DNA of 64,000 bases from Microstegium vimineum (Eukaryota; Streptophyta; Magnoliopsida; Poales; Poaceae), in the NCBI GenBank assembly GCA_022036555.1, contig CM039124.1, positions 48,798,785 to 48,862,784 on the forward strand. The letters are read 5' to 3'. Positions 11,560 through 21,441 of the stretch are shown here, in pieces. The position numbers were made by a program, and so were the translations under genes. Position 1 is the stretch's first letter, and every line of letters begins with the position of its first letter. The notes under the pieces were generated by a model, which had not been told where the DNA came from, ran no database searches, and was given only the letters and a program-made list of their open reading frames with translations.

Positions 11560-12301
11560 TCGCCTAGGCGCCGGAGCGTCCGTCGACCCAACTATGAACA
11601 GAAACTAGCCGTTGGGCATGCGACGGACCGTCCGTCGCCTAGTCGACGGAGCGTCCGTCGCCAACTTAAAATGCCAGCCCGAGGCAGTTTTCAGAGGGTC
11701 TATTTATAGCCCCTCCCACTTCTCTCCCACCTGGCCTTTGCTCATTCGAGTTGCTGAGTTTGTTGAGAAGGTTGGGAAGAGAGCAAGAGCCCTAGAGAGA
11801 GAGAGAGTGATTCGCGAATCCATCCATCCTCTCTCTAGTTCATCCAAGAGTTCAAGTGTGCATCCTCTAGTTGTGAAGCTTGAGTGAGTCAAGCGAAGAT
11901 CGAGGCTTGTTACTCAAGTGAGTCAAGCCGGAGTGGCGAAGAATTAGCCCGTAGAGAGCACTCATCCCTTGCGCGGGATTGAGGGGGAGCTATACCTTGC
12001 GAGGTGCTCCAACGAGGACTAGGGGGGAGTGTCGACTCCTCGATACCTCGGCAAAACATCGTCGTGTCAAGCATCTCTTTCCCTAGCTCTTTATTACCGC
12101 ATTACTTTCCGCACTTGTCTTTCAATTCATACTAGAATTGTGTAGGAAGTTTTCGCTTTCCATTGACTTGCTACCGCTTTCTAGCTAGGACACACAAGCG
12201 GTAGGCACTAGGGGGTTAATTGGCTCTTTATAGGTTTAATTCTTGTTTAGAAATTAAAAAGAGCCCAATTCACCCCCCTCTTGGGCATCTTGATCCTTTC
12301 A
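11560..12301 (+). repeat. 3' LTR of the copia element (part confirmed by the 5' LTR)
   Basis: This segment aligns to 1-846 and ends in CA at 12300-12301, where the sequence switches at once to gypsy DNA. Compared with the 5' copy it lacks a block of over 100 bases after about 11914. The gap is filled by a short stretch resembling GTGAGTCAAG just upstream. The start of the LTR lies further left (perhaps about 10991). Confidence 0.93.
11701..11708 (+). promoter_or_regulatory. TATA box of the copia 3' LTR
   Basis: TATTTATA is identical in position and sequence to 142-149 of the 5' LTR. From here it would read out into the gypsy remnant to the right. Confidence 0.55.
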
Positions 12302-13799
12302 GACGGGCCCGACGCCCGTGCGCTCGACGCGGCAGGCGCCGAGGGCTCACTCGATCGACCCCTCGACGGGGATCGCGACGACTGCCCGCGCGTCTGCCGC
12401 GGCACTTCATCCTGAGGAGCCACGCCCCCCCCCCCCCCCCCGTGACTCAGCTTCGACGGTAGGGGCCGACCTCGAGGTCGACCCCTCTCCTCCTCCGGTT
12501 CCGACGGCCAACTACTCGGGCGCCGTCTGTTCCTCCCCGCTCCAGTCCACCTCCTCGACGTCGTTGTCGCTGTCCTCCTCCTCCTCGTCCTCCTCTTCCG
12601 AGGGCGACTCCTCCTCAGGGAGGCTCTCCCGCCTCTGTCGGGCCCGGCGCTGATCCCTCGCCTCTTTCTCCCGGGCCCTCTTAGCCGTGGCCTTCTTGGC
12701 TTTGTCCTTGGCCGCCTTTTCCTTCTCCGCCTGGAGGCGCCTCGCCTGGGTCGCAGCCCAGTCCTCCTTCACCGGCGGAGGCGAAGGCCGGAAGGGAACG
12801 TTCCCCTGCGGAAAGCGCGGCAGTCAAAACGCGAGCAGAAGGGACGGACAAGGCAGACACAAGAACTCTAACAGGGGAAGAGGACCTTACCACCTCAAAG
12901 TACCCCTCATCCGGTTTCATGGGGATCCTGGCGATATTCTTGGCGACGAACGAGCCCGCAAAGAAGCAGCGGACGCGGCGGACCATCCTATCCGGGGGCA
13001 GTTCGTCTCCGACGAGGCGACACCCCGAGAGGTCGACCCCCGGACGCATCTCGTCGATGCGGAGGGGTCGAGTCATCAGTGGCACGACCCGCCGCCGGTG
13101 GAACGCCGACGCGGCGATCTCCGTCGTGAGTCCCTCCTTCTTCAGACGCTTGACCGCGTCCAGCGGGTTGGCGAGGCGGGGCTGCGTGCTCGCCACGACG
13201 TCGTACCTCCAGCAGTCTGGCTGCGCGTCGATCGTCCTCCCGGTGTACGCCGGGAACAAGTTGTCGTCATTCCTTAGGTAAAACCACCCGGAGTGCCATC
13301 CGGAGTGGCTCGACGACAGCTTCCCCGGGATCCAGAACTCCGACCGCTTGACGGAGATGCAGCAGCACCCGGCCCTGACCATCTTGCGGGTACCCTTGAC
13401 GGCCGATTCGTGGAAGATATTCGCCTCGAAGAGATGGAGCCACAACTCCCAGTGGGGCTCGATCCCGATGTAGCCTTCGCATACGGCGGCGAAGACCGCC
13501 ACCTAGCAGACGCCGTTGGGGGTGAGGTGTTGGAGCTCCATGCCGTAGTGGTGGAGGATTGCGCGCAGAAAACGGCTGGGCGGGGCGCCTAGTCCCGCTC
13601 GGTGGAAGATCTCGAAGCTCACCACATACCCCTCCGGCGGGTTGGGCTCGGCATGGTCCGGCGACGGCAACAACCACTCCGGGCTCTCGGTCGAAGTGAC
13701 GGGACGGAGGAGGCCGCTCTCCACCAAACCCCCCAGGCGCGAGGCGGTCATCGAGGACGCGGGCCAGTCATCAGGACCGACGAGGCTGTACTTGGCCAT
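12302..13799 (-). pseudogene. Antisense gene of the gypsy element (putative gypsy-type transposon protein), two exons visible
   Basis: Exon 1 runs from the ATG at 13797-13799 down to a GTAAGG donor at about 12891. Exon 2 starts at about 12805 after a CGCAG acceptor and is cut by the copia element at 12302. Exon 1 encodes the globular domain known in Pfam as putative gypsy type transposon (PF04195-like), with motifs such as EIFHRAGLGAPPSRFLRA and SGWHSGWFYL. The start of exon 2 is a charged Lys/Glu-rich, probably coiled-coil or disordered segment. A TAG at 13503-13505 stands where the other copy (about 44160) has CAG. Another TAG at 12512-12514 again replaces CAG. The function of this family is unknown. 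It is read antisense to gag-pol. Confidence 0.8.
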
Positions 13800-14237
13800 A
13801 GGATCGGGAAGGATGGTGCACTCGGGCTTAGGGGCGGAAGATACGTTCCCTATCTCCCTTCTCTTTCTCTCTCGTGTGCGCAGAGTTCCGGCTCGCGGGG
13901 CACCTAAGGCAACGGCGGGGAGAAGGAGGCAGGGAAGGCGAAGGCAAGGAGGCAGGAAGGCAAGTGTGCGGAAAAAGCACCCGACTCCTCACCTTCGCTA
14001 TTTATAAGCGGGAGGCCAACGGACGGATCCGGCGAAACAGGCAAGAGAATCTCTGCATTTAATGCGCCTGTACTCCCCTCCCTCGTATTCCTCTAGGATA
14101 AGGCGTTTTGTCCCATCGTCGGGCTCCGCACCGCACTCCGCCCTGCAACTGCCACTTTTGCGCCGAACGGACATCGCCTAAAAAGGCGCGCGGCCGGAAG
14201 CGTTATTTTCGGAGGTAAGGAATCTTGAGGCAGCAAG
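13800..14237. other. 5' flank of the antisense gene in the left gypsy copy
   Basis: This stretch is homologous to about 43460-43869 of the complete copy. It should hold the antisense gene's own promoter and leader. The reverse complement has TATAAATAG near 14005. I see no other gene. Confidence 0.5.
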
Positions 14238-15671
14238 AGCTGGCCCTCGAAAGAGGGTTCGACAGCTACCCTCGAGTACCCGAGGGCAGAAATGACCTCG
14301 GGCTAGGACTTGGTCCACCCCCAAAACCTCGAGGGGACAAAGGCCGGCCTACGAACAGGCTCGATAGCCCCCCTCGAGTACCCGAGGTCTGAGGAGACCT
14401 CGGGTCGTCAACTCCGGTTCACTCCCCAGCCTCGAAGGGACAAAGGCTGACCCTTTCGTGGGGTTCGATAGCCTCCCTCGAGAGCTCCAGCCCAATGGGC
14501 GAGACACATGTATGTCCCCAAGTTCAATATAATTACCCGTTCTTCCCCTCGGCGATCCACAAGGCAGGACTCCTCCTCCTGAGGATAGCGTCGGATGATG
14601 AACCATCCGTCAAATCTTGAGGGAGCGAAGGCTGGCCCTTACATAGGGTTCGATAGCCGCCCTCGAGTACCTAAGGTCAGGAAGGACCCATGGTTAACGG
14701 ACTCCGGTCCACCTCCAAATTTTGAGGGAGCGAAGGCTGGCTCCACGAACGGAGTTCGACAGCCACCCTCGAGTATGCGAGTCAGGGATGTCCCGGGGGG
14801 GCCAGGCGCGTGCCCCTAGCTCGAGAACGAACTCTCGAGGTCCCCTGGGACATATCCGAGGCGTAACCAAGGAATACCTAAGGATCCCTCCGCTGGGAGG
14901 CATCGAGCCACCAACTCCTATTGAATGGGGTTGGCACCTTGGTAATCCATATGGTCATGCTTAGTAAGCCGTACGGTCTTACTTAAATGAGAACGCCTCC
15001 GGGCCACTAGTCCACCCCCTATCGAATGGGGCACGTGTTCTCACTCGGATTTTTACCCGTACTGGGCACCATTTCTAATGGATTCATGCCCGAGAACAGC
15101 TCACCGAGGACTTCGGGCTCGTCCTAACGAGGATAGCACGATGCTCTTCACCCCACAATCCGAACGCAAGGATCCGTGGGAAGGACGCTATGAGGTAGTG
15201 AAGGCCTAGCCATTCGAGGGCTCGAGGGCCCGACTACGCACGGCACCCCTCGACGAAAGAGGGTCGAAAAACTCGTGACCTGGTAGACAGAGTTGACCTC
15301 TCGGGCGGGGCGCTCTGACTCCAGTTATGCTCGAGGGAGCGAAGGCTGGCCCTCGGTAGGGTTCGACACCCGCCCTCGAACACTTCTCTTTTCAGGGAAA
15401 GGAACGGAATCGACCCCTCGATAGGGCGCCGCGTCTCCAGGTATCCTTGAAAAACTCCTCGATACAACATTTTATAGCCCCCAGAGGAGTTCTTAATCAC
15501 TCCTCTAGGGCCTCGGGGGCTACCCTCGCGCGCACCCCACGGAGAATCGAACCTCCCACTAACCCTGCAGGTCAAGGACAAAACCTTCGGGTGATCCTTA
15601 CTCCCTCCGAGAAAACGCATCTCATAGCCCCAGAGGAGTTCTCAATCACTCCTCAGGGCCTCGGGGGCTAC
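14238..15671. repeat. Degenerate repeat-rich spacer and duplicated hairpin/polypurine tract
   Basis: A core of about 60 bases, recognisable by GGGAGCGAAGGCTGGCCCT followed by GTTCGA and CCCTCGAGTACC, recurs about six times, often about 100 bases apart (14238-14800, and again near 15330). Near the LTR a hairpin (CCAGAGGAGT/ACTCCTCT arms) followed by GGGCCTCGGGGGCTAC occurs twice, ending at about 15526 and at 15671. The second copy abuts the LTR and is the expected polypurine-tract position. No protein gene is visible. Confidence 0.7.
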
Positions 15672-16920
15672 TGTCGGGTACGAAGGTAAGGGGTACCCTA
15701 AACCCTTCGTTAAATTAACGCTAAACATAGTAACCATTTTTAAGACAGGGGCCAGCCCACTACTCAAGTCAGTAAGGCAAGGCCCATCACTCGAGGGGCC
15801 CCCCTCCTACACCAGCTATGGCAACAAGTCGCGGGCCGGCCCACCTCGACGATAAATGACGGACCGAGGGGACGAACGAACGACCCCCCCCCCGGCTCCT
15901 ACCTCGACGTCGAATGACGGATCGAGGGGCCGAACGAACGACCCCCCGGCTCCTACCTCGATCCTCCCGACTCCGCCTCTGCTCCGACCCTACCTCGACG
16001 AGCGACGGACCAGGGGTCGAACGAACGACCCTCAGATGGGAGGCTCGACCAGCCCAACTGCTCCCGGCATGGGTTAAAGTAAATCCACCTAACAACATGG
16101 GCGCCCGCGTCCGCTGTCAAATCCGCCAACTCTCCGTCAAGTCCCCGATTCCTGTCAACTGTGCCGCCACTGTCGCCACTACGCGAGTACGGACTCCAGC
16201 AGCACCCCTCGAAACATGAACAGTACGGCCCTCGACGACGACCTCGGGGATACGCCAGAGCCACGCAGGGCTCGACCCCTCCCTCCGACAACTCCGGTAT
16301 GGGGCCCGTCCCATCCGCCCCGTCTCGCTTCAGCCGTGGGATTCGCGCCCGTCTGCGGAAGCTGTGCCGCGACGTGCCACGGCGACTTCTACTGCCGCCA
16401 CGACCCGGAGCGCCAGAAGGACGGGGAGGCCATGCCGGCACAGTGTATGCCCTCCCTTCGCCAACACTGCGCCGAGAACACGCCTCCCATGCTATACAGT
16501 TAGGATCCTGTACCCTCGGACCTCCCCTTGGTCTATATAAGGGGGCGCCGAGGTAGAACGAACGGGATCGATCAATAGATCTCTGGACTCCGATCTCTGG
16601 CTGTTTTCTTTCACTCCACACTTCACGCACCCCGCTGCTCGATCGACCCCTCGAGCAGCCAACCCGCAGCCTAGGGCAGCACTGCTAGCCTTGGCCGCAG
16701 CTCATTCTGAGCAAACCCATGTAACACAGCTTGTACCCCTGTACGAGCACGTTTGGGTGTAAGATAATACAAGTCATCCTCCCCCGCTGGACGTAGGGCC
16801 TTCTTTGCCCGAACCAGGATAAACCTTATGTCCATCTTGCATCACGTCCGAGAGAGGGAGCACGCGATATACAAATTTACTAGTTGGTGGTCTTGACCCC
16901 CGGATCATAACACCGAGACA
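15672..16920 (+). repeat. 3' LTR of the left gypsy element
   Basis: It starts TGTCGGGTAC directly after the purine tract. Its end corresponds to the reverse complement of the complete copy's LTR start, finishing ACACCGAGACA, with two extra bases compared with the expected ACACCGACA. Its length of 1249 bases is close to the 1260 and 1291 of the other copies. Confidence 0.88.
16534..16540 (+). promoter_or_regulatory. TATA box in the left gypsy LTR
   Basis: TATATAA is followed by a GGGGG run. It is the equivalent of the TATAAAAG on the - strand of the other copy and confirms the + orientation of this LTR. Confidence 0.6.
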
Positions 16921-18325
16921 TTGCCACATCGGAATTTGATGATGCTGAAGCTAGAGTGTCGGCATTTATTTTGGTGTATAGAACCATGACATCTTGGGGC
17001 TGGTTATGAACATACAAAATTCAAAATAAAACACTTATTCTAAAAGATTATCATACTAAGACTTTCCTTTGCTTGTGCAATAAATAATGAGACTATTTCA
17101 AAAAAAATGTAGTAAATAAAACCTAATAAAAATCAAATATCTTGAATCCACTCTAATATTTAGAATGTTTGATGACATTTCTATTTGAATCTGATCAATA
17201 AGTTTAATGACCTGAGACATGTATCATCATATTTCTAAGTAAATAAATTGATGAACTGTAGAAGTAAAGACTCTGTTGCAGTCTTTGAAATAAAATCACT
17301 AAGTGGTGCCATGTCTAGCTAATGATCATGCTTAGCATAAAAATTGTCACTTTTTCTCTACACATAAGGACCAAAATTCAGTCACAATAATAGCAATACA
17401 AACTGCTAAATGAAGCAGCAAACCATCATTACTGAGGAATATTTTTTGGTTAGATGCAGAATTTTGACCAAATAAATCATATATGTGATTTTTTGTAGAC
17501 CAGTCTCCATACTTTTTTAAGAAAGAACATCAAAGATACTGCTAGCAACCATACTTGAGATTTCACAACTCTAAAAAAAATTAAGATTTTATTACATGAG
17601 ACCGAGCAACCAAACCACTTTGTGGGCATGAAACATTTCCCCAACATTTCAAATGACAACATCACCTTCCTGATCATCCAATAGTGAACCAAAATAATAG
17701 ACAATGTTTTGAGTCTAGAACTCGGATAGAGTGGTATCATTTTTTTTCTACATGTCCACAATGTCCAACAGCAAAAGAAAATTTCCTTAGCTTATTTGCG
17801 CTCTATCCACACCGTGAATCCTTCATCTATCATACTGGAGCTCTGCCCTCTACAGTCTCCAGTGATCCCAGTGGCTCAGGTTGTCACAATGACATGCCCA
17901 CCACCATTACAATGCTATCGGCCATCCAATGCAACTGCAAATGAATCTAACTTCTGTACAAGCCATTCAAAAGTACATCAATTTTTTTAAAACATGAGGA
18001 TACATGTGTTTCAGCTCATGAAACTTATTGAACATAATCAAATAGAAAGGCCATCAAAGCTACTAATTTTGGAACGAATTTAAGGTATTTGACTTTATTA
18101 TTAGGCTTACTACTAATAATAAAGCTGAAATGGTCAGATTATCTATTGCACAAGCAAATAATATAGCATTTATCATATTTAACATAAGAACAAACACGGA
18201 AGAGCACAAACAGTTGCATTAGCTTAGAGCTATAATGCAAGATAAAATTAGTTGTCAACTGCTACGTCACAGCATATATTGATATGTCCAATAAGCAAAA
18301 TCACTCAGTTTTGGCTTTTGCTTAC
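16921..18325. other. AT-rich intergenic stretch right of the gypsy LTR
   Basis: The sequence is AT-rich without a credible long coding region. About 17830-17950 is locally more GC-rich and, on the - strand, resembles a short last exon after a TTTGCAG acceptor (about 17942). This is too weak to call a gene. Confidence 0.4.
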
Positions 18326-19109
18326 CAAGACGAAGGTGAGGGAGAACAAAGGCTGATTCTAAGTGCTTGCTTTTGATTGCGCCATGATGAGCTCCAAATT
18401 GCTAAATTAGTCACACATATTCCCCATTTCTGAGTTGCTAACAAGAGTTTTCATGGCTTCATACTCAAAAGAAAAGAGGGGAAAACAAAAGAATCCTTAC
18501 CTTCCGGTAAAGGTCATCGAGGCCTGAGGCCCGACTGGCCAAGGTACGCTGAAGTCAGCCAGCTCTCATTCCATCGAACATAATGGAATGAATCACAGGT
18601 TAAAAAACTGTAAGCACATTTCTCTGGAGAATTTCAACAAACACCTACCATGGTTCTTTCCTTTGAGAACATCAGAACTGATCACTGGACCATGTGCCGA
18701 TGTAATGTTAATCGCATAAAACAAAGACCATCAAATCCGTGCATTACCAGTGGTCAAATCATCTAATCACAACTTGAATGCGGATCATGGATTAGTATAA
18801 AAAAATCTGATAAAGCAAAACATGTACGTACTGCTGCTCCAGTCTCTTTTTGGCACATCAATCTTTGTCTTCTACACTACACGTGAGGAAGTCTGAATGA
18901 GATTGAGAATAAACCAAACTGGCTCTAAATGCGGGGCTTTTAATTGAACATTTATCAGGGGCACATCCCTTTCCCCTCACGAAGTCGCTGTCGTTCCAGA
19001 GAAGATAGATTCAAGAGACGAGATTGAGATGGAAGGGAGGGAGGGAAAAGCGTATAATGGTTTTACTCACTTGAGTCCAGAGGACGTAACTCGTAGTCAC
19101 CCAATCCAT
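18326..19109 (-). pseudogene. Three exon-like segments of an unidentified - strand gene
   Basis: Read on the - strand, 19109-19071 starts with ATG and encodes MDWVTTSYVLWTQ up to a GTGAGT donor. 18548-18501 follows an acceptor-like TTCAG and encodes RTLASRASGLDDLYRK up to GTAAGG. 18401-18326 follows TTTAG and encodes FGAHHGAIKSKHLESAFVL and more, up to GTAAGC. The three splice in phase. I do not recognise the protein. Continuation beyond 18326 is unclear, and upstream lies a GC-rich stretch (19110-19690) with open frames on both strands. It could be a real small gene, a gene fragment carried by a transposon, or chance. Confidence 0.35.
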
Positions 19110-19721
19110 GGCGCTCGGCACACACGCAATCGAACGGGAACTCTCTGTCTTCTGTACCGCATCCAGAACCACCTCCGCGAGCGTGGGTATTTTGCCATTT
19201 AATTTTAGTATATACATCGGACTTACCAACCGCTCGACAGCTAGGATGACGGAGCCGGTGACCTTCGTTGCCACGCTGAAGGGCTCGTGCGGCGTGTCCC
19301 AGAGACGGCACGGCGCCGGCGGACGACGGGTTTGTCGGGGCTGTCCTGCTGCCCTGGGAGGCCGGTCGCGGTAAGCACTGCGGTGCTGGCGACGCCGATG
19401 GTGGCGTGCACGCGGAGCCGCGCAAGGACGGGTGCAAGAGATCTGCGGCGCGAGGGATTTGCACCGGCGGTGGGTGATGGAGCGGCGGTTCCGGCGGCGG
19501 GCGTGGGCGCCGAGTGAGGGAGAGGGAGAGGCGGCGTCGAGAGTGCAGAGATGGAGACGCCCGATTGCTCGCGGGATCTGGACGCGAGGGGAGGGGATTT
19601 TCGAAGCCGAGTCGAGCACACGCGGGCGGACGTGCGAAGCGCCGGGCGGGCGTGCGTGCGAGTTTTCGCACGCCTGTGGACTATTACCATCCGTATGTTT
19701 TAGTTGTAGACTATTACCATC

Positions 19722-19860
19722 GTGGCACGCCAGCTCTGTGATCCGAGTCAGCATTGGGTTGGCAAATGACGGCCGATGCCCCTGTCCATAAAGCGCGCGT
19801 ACATAAACGCACTCACCGTGCATGCGCGTGGGTTCATGCGTGCGTACAGGCACAGTACAT
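19722..19860 (+). repeat. Left arm of a large inverted repeat
   Basis: This segment resembles the reverse complement of about 30555-30778. Shared blocks include CCAGCTCTG, GAGTCAGCAT, GATGCCCCTGTCC (diverged in the partner) and AAACGCACTCACCGTGCATG. The arms are diverged and the right arm has an insertion of about 50 bases. Confidence 0.65.
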
Positions 19861-21376
19861 GCATACTATGCAGTGTGAAGTTGCGGCATAGGGGCAGTAA
19901 TTCACTAATTATTACTGTACTCGTACCTATTAATTAATGTACTAATCAATATATAAGCTTCCATTATTTCTGTTTCTCATGTCATATTTATTATTAATAA
20001 TTACTACATCCCGACGTTAAGTACGTATATTGTTGTCAAACTTTTACAACGTACATAACAACGACAAGCTAGCTAGAGTTAAAAGCCGGGCATGTACGTC
20101 ACGCCATTGTGCCACGACACGTACGCGTACATATATACCGTACGTGTACCTCTCTTGGCGCATCCACCGGTACTGGCAAGCCCTAGGTACGTATAGCTAG
20201 CTAGCTAGGACTAAGTACGTGTGGGTGGGTGCACTGCACCGTACCGGTCCCTGGCTGTTAGTATTGTGAGCTGAGCGGTGGCGGATCTAGAATTTCAATT
20301 GTTTAGGTACGGACTTAATTGATGTAATTGATAATAATGATATCTAATACTAGAATGATGATAAAATAGTTAGTGGATGAATCTAAGGATATAATTTGTC
20401 AATATTCATTTATGAGTACACAGAATTAGAACTCGCTAAAGTAATATTAGTTTTTTGCTTCTTTTGATATACTCATAGATGAAAAAAATTCATTTATATT
20501 GAGCAGTACGTGCATAAAAAGGCTAAATCATTATTCTTCTTAATGTCATAAGTCATAACATTGTACACAAGTCAAATTAAGTATGTTGACGCGTTTTCTT
20601 TTCCAAACTCGACTTATTGTTAAAAAACAAAACTCGAACTTCACAAATTGGAAATTAAAATGATTGTTTAAAAGGGGAAAAAGGGTTGATTTTATATTTT
20701 TACTTTCCTAACTCATTTAGTTATTTTTTATATTACTAGGTGAATGCCCGTGCGTTGCAACGGGAACAAAACAACAACAACTAATCTATGCATTACAATA
20801 CGGAAAAACATTTATGTATGCTTTGTGATGTAGTATTCGATCAAGTGATGCCATCAAGAAGAGCTACACAAAACACCGTTGAACTTTTATGTGATCCTTC
20901 AGCACTATACATAGACAATGCATGTAAAAATAATAATGATATATTACCACAAAAGTGTTTAAAGGATACTTAAGCCTAAGCTCGTGGAGATGAAATTTTC
21001 ACCACAATAGATCATACAAGGACAGATTGTGATGCAAATCAAACTAAAAGGAGATTTTATTTTAGTTATGAATAATAGAATTTCTAACTTTGTCACAAGA
21101 CTGCTTTGTCACAAGCCTGGCCAAAGCGGGCCTGCATGCGTCATGCGAGCCAGGCTGCACTCGTCAACAAACCAAACACGCCCAAAAACATATTTTAATT
21201 TGCTCCCTTTTTTTCATATGCTCTGTATTATTCAATTGCACGAGAGGATGATTCTTCTTCATTATGGTGGTGTGAATCTTATCACCAGGCAGAACCTTAT
21301 ATATTTGTTTTATATCTAGATTAATTACAAAAGACTACTTTCCATAAGCTTGAAAGAAGTGAACAAAAAACAATAC
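19861..21376. other. Intergenic, AT-rich, with a recurrent 30-base motif
   Basis: No gene is visible. About 20040-20230 is rich in ACGTAC and CTAG repeats. At about 20737-20769 an ACTAGGTGAATGCCCGTGCG segment continues into TTGCAACGGGAA. A diverged copy lies at about 23885-23913. Such a motif often marks ends of dispersed repeats in grasses. Confidence 0.4.
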
Positions 21377-21441
21377 CTTATCAGAATCTCTCTCAGGTTT
21401 CTAGAGAATTGCCCATCATCGTATTTCTCGGTGTTGGCAAG
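21377..21441 (-). pseudogene. Exon-like segment of an unidentified gene
   Basis: On the - strand a TGTGCAG acceptor is followed by 65 bases encoding LANTEKYDDGQFSRNLREIL and a little more, ending at a GTATTG donor. The open frame between good splice signals looks like a genuine exon, but I cannot name the protein. It may belong with the other - strand fragments at 18326-19109 and 24479-24564. Confidence 0.35.

Larger units (their letters stand above)
1..12301 (+). mobile_element. Sirevirus-like Ty1/copia LTR retrotransposon (left end outside window)
   Basis: The order is LTR, primer-binding site, gag, pol (protease, integrase, reverse transcriptase, RNase H), a long extra ORF, and a second LTR. 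Integrase before reverse transcriptase is the Ty1/copia order. The gag with two widely spaced zinc knuckles, the extra ORF after pol and the palindrome-rich LTRs point to the Sirevirus lineage known from grasses. The first base of the window matches position 11560 of the 3' LTR, so part of the 5' LTR is missing. By eye the LTRs differ at about 8-9 substitutions over about 740 aligned bases, which suggests a young insertion. Several stops and frameshifts make this copy non-autonomous. It interrupts a gypsy element whose remainder starts at 12302. Confidence 0.93.
12302..16920 (+). mobile_element. 3' part of a TAT-lineage Ty3/gypsy element, split by the copia insertion
   Basis: The reverse complement of 12302-16920 matches the left part of the element at 40771-56672, covering the antisense gene, the repetitive spacer and the LTR. 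The orientation is therefore opposite to that copy: gag and pol would be on the + strand to the left, beyond the window. The junction at 12302 corresponds to about 45357 in the complete copy, inside the antisense gene. The element ends in an LTR at 16920. Its target duplication cannot be checked because the left end is not visible. Confidence 0.9.

Noticed and set aside
12423..12441. Run of about 18 C near the copia/gypsy junction
   Set aside because: A homopolymer expansion inside gypsy exon 2, possibly also a sequencing artefact. No function inferred.
19011..19853. A 280-codon open frame on the - strand
   Set aside because: The block is GC-rich with few stop codons on either strand, composition is Arg/Pro/Ala/His-rich, and the upper end runs through the inverted-repeat arm. 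Only the small exon-like part near 19071-19109 was kept.
20197..20210. CTAGCTAGCTAG run
   Set aside because: A short simple repeat of a kind common in grass intergenic DNA. Too short to mean anything.
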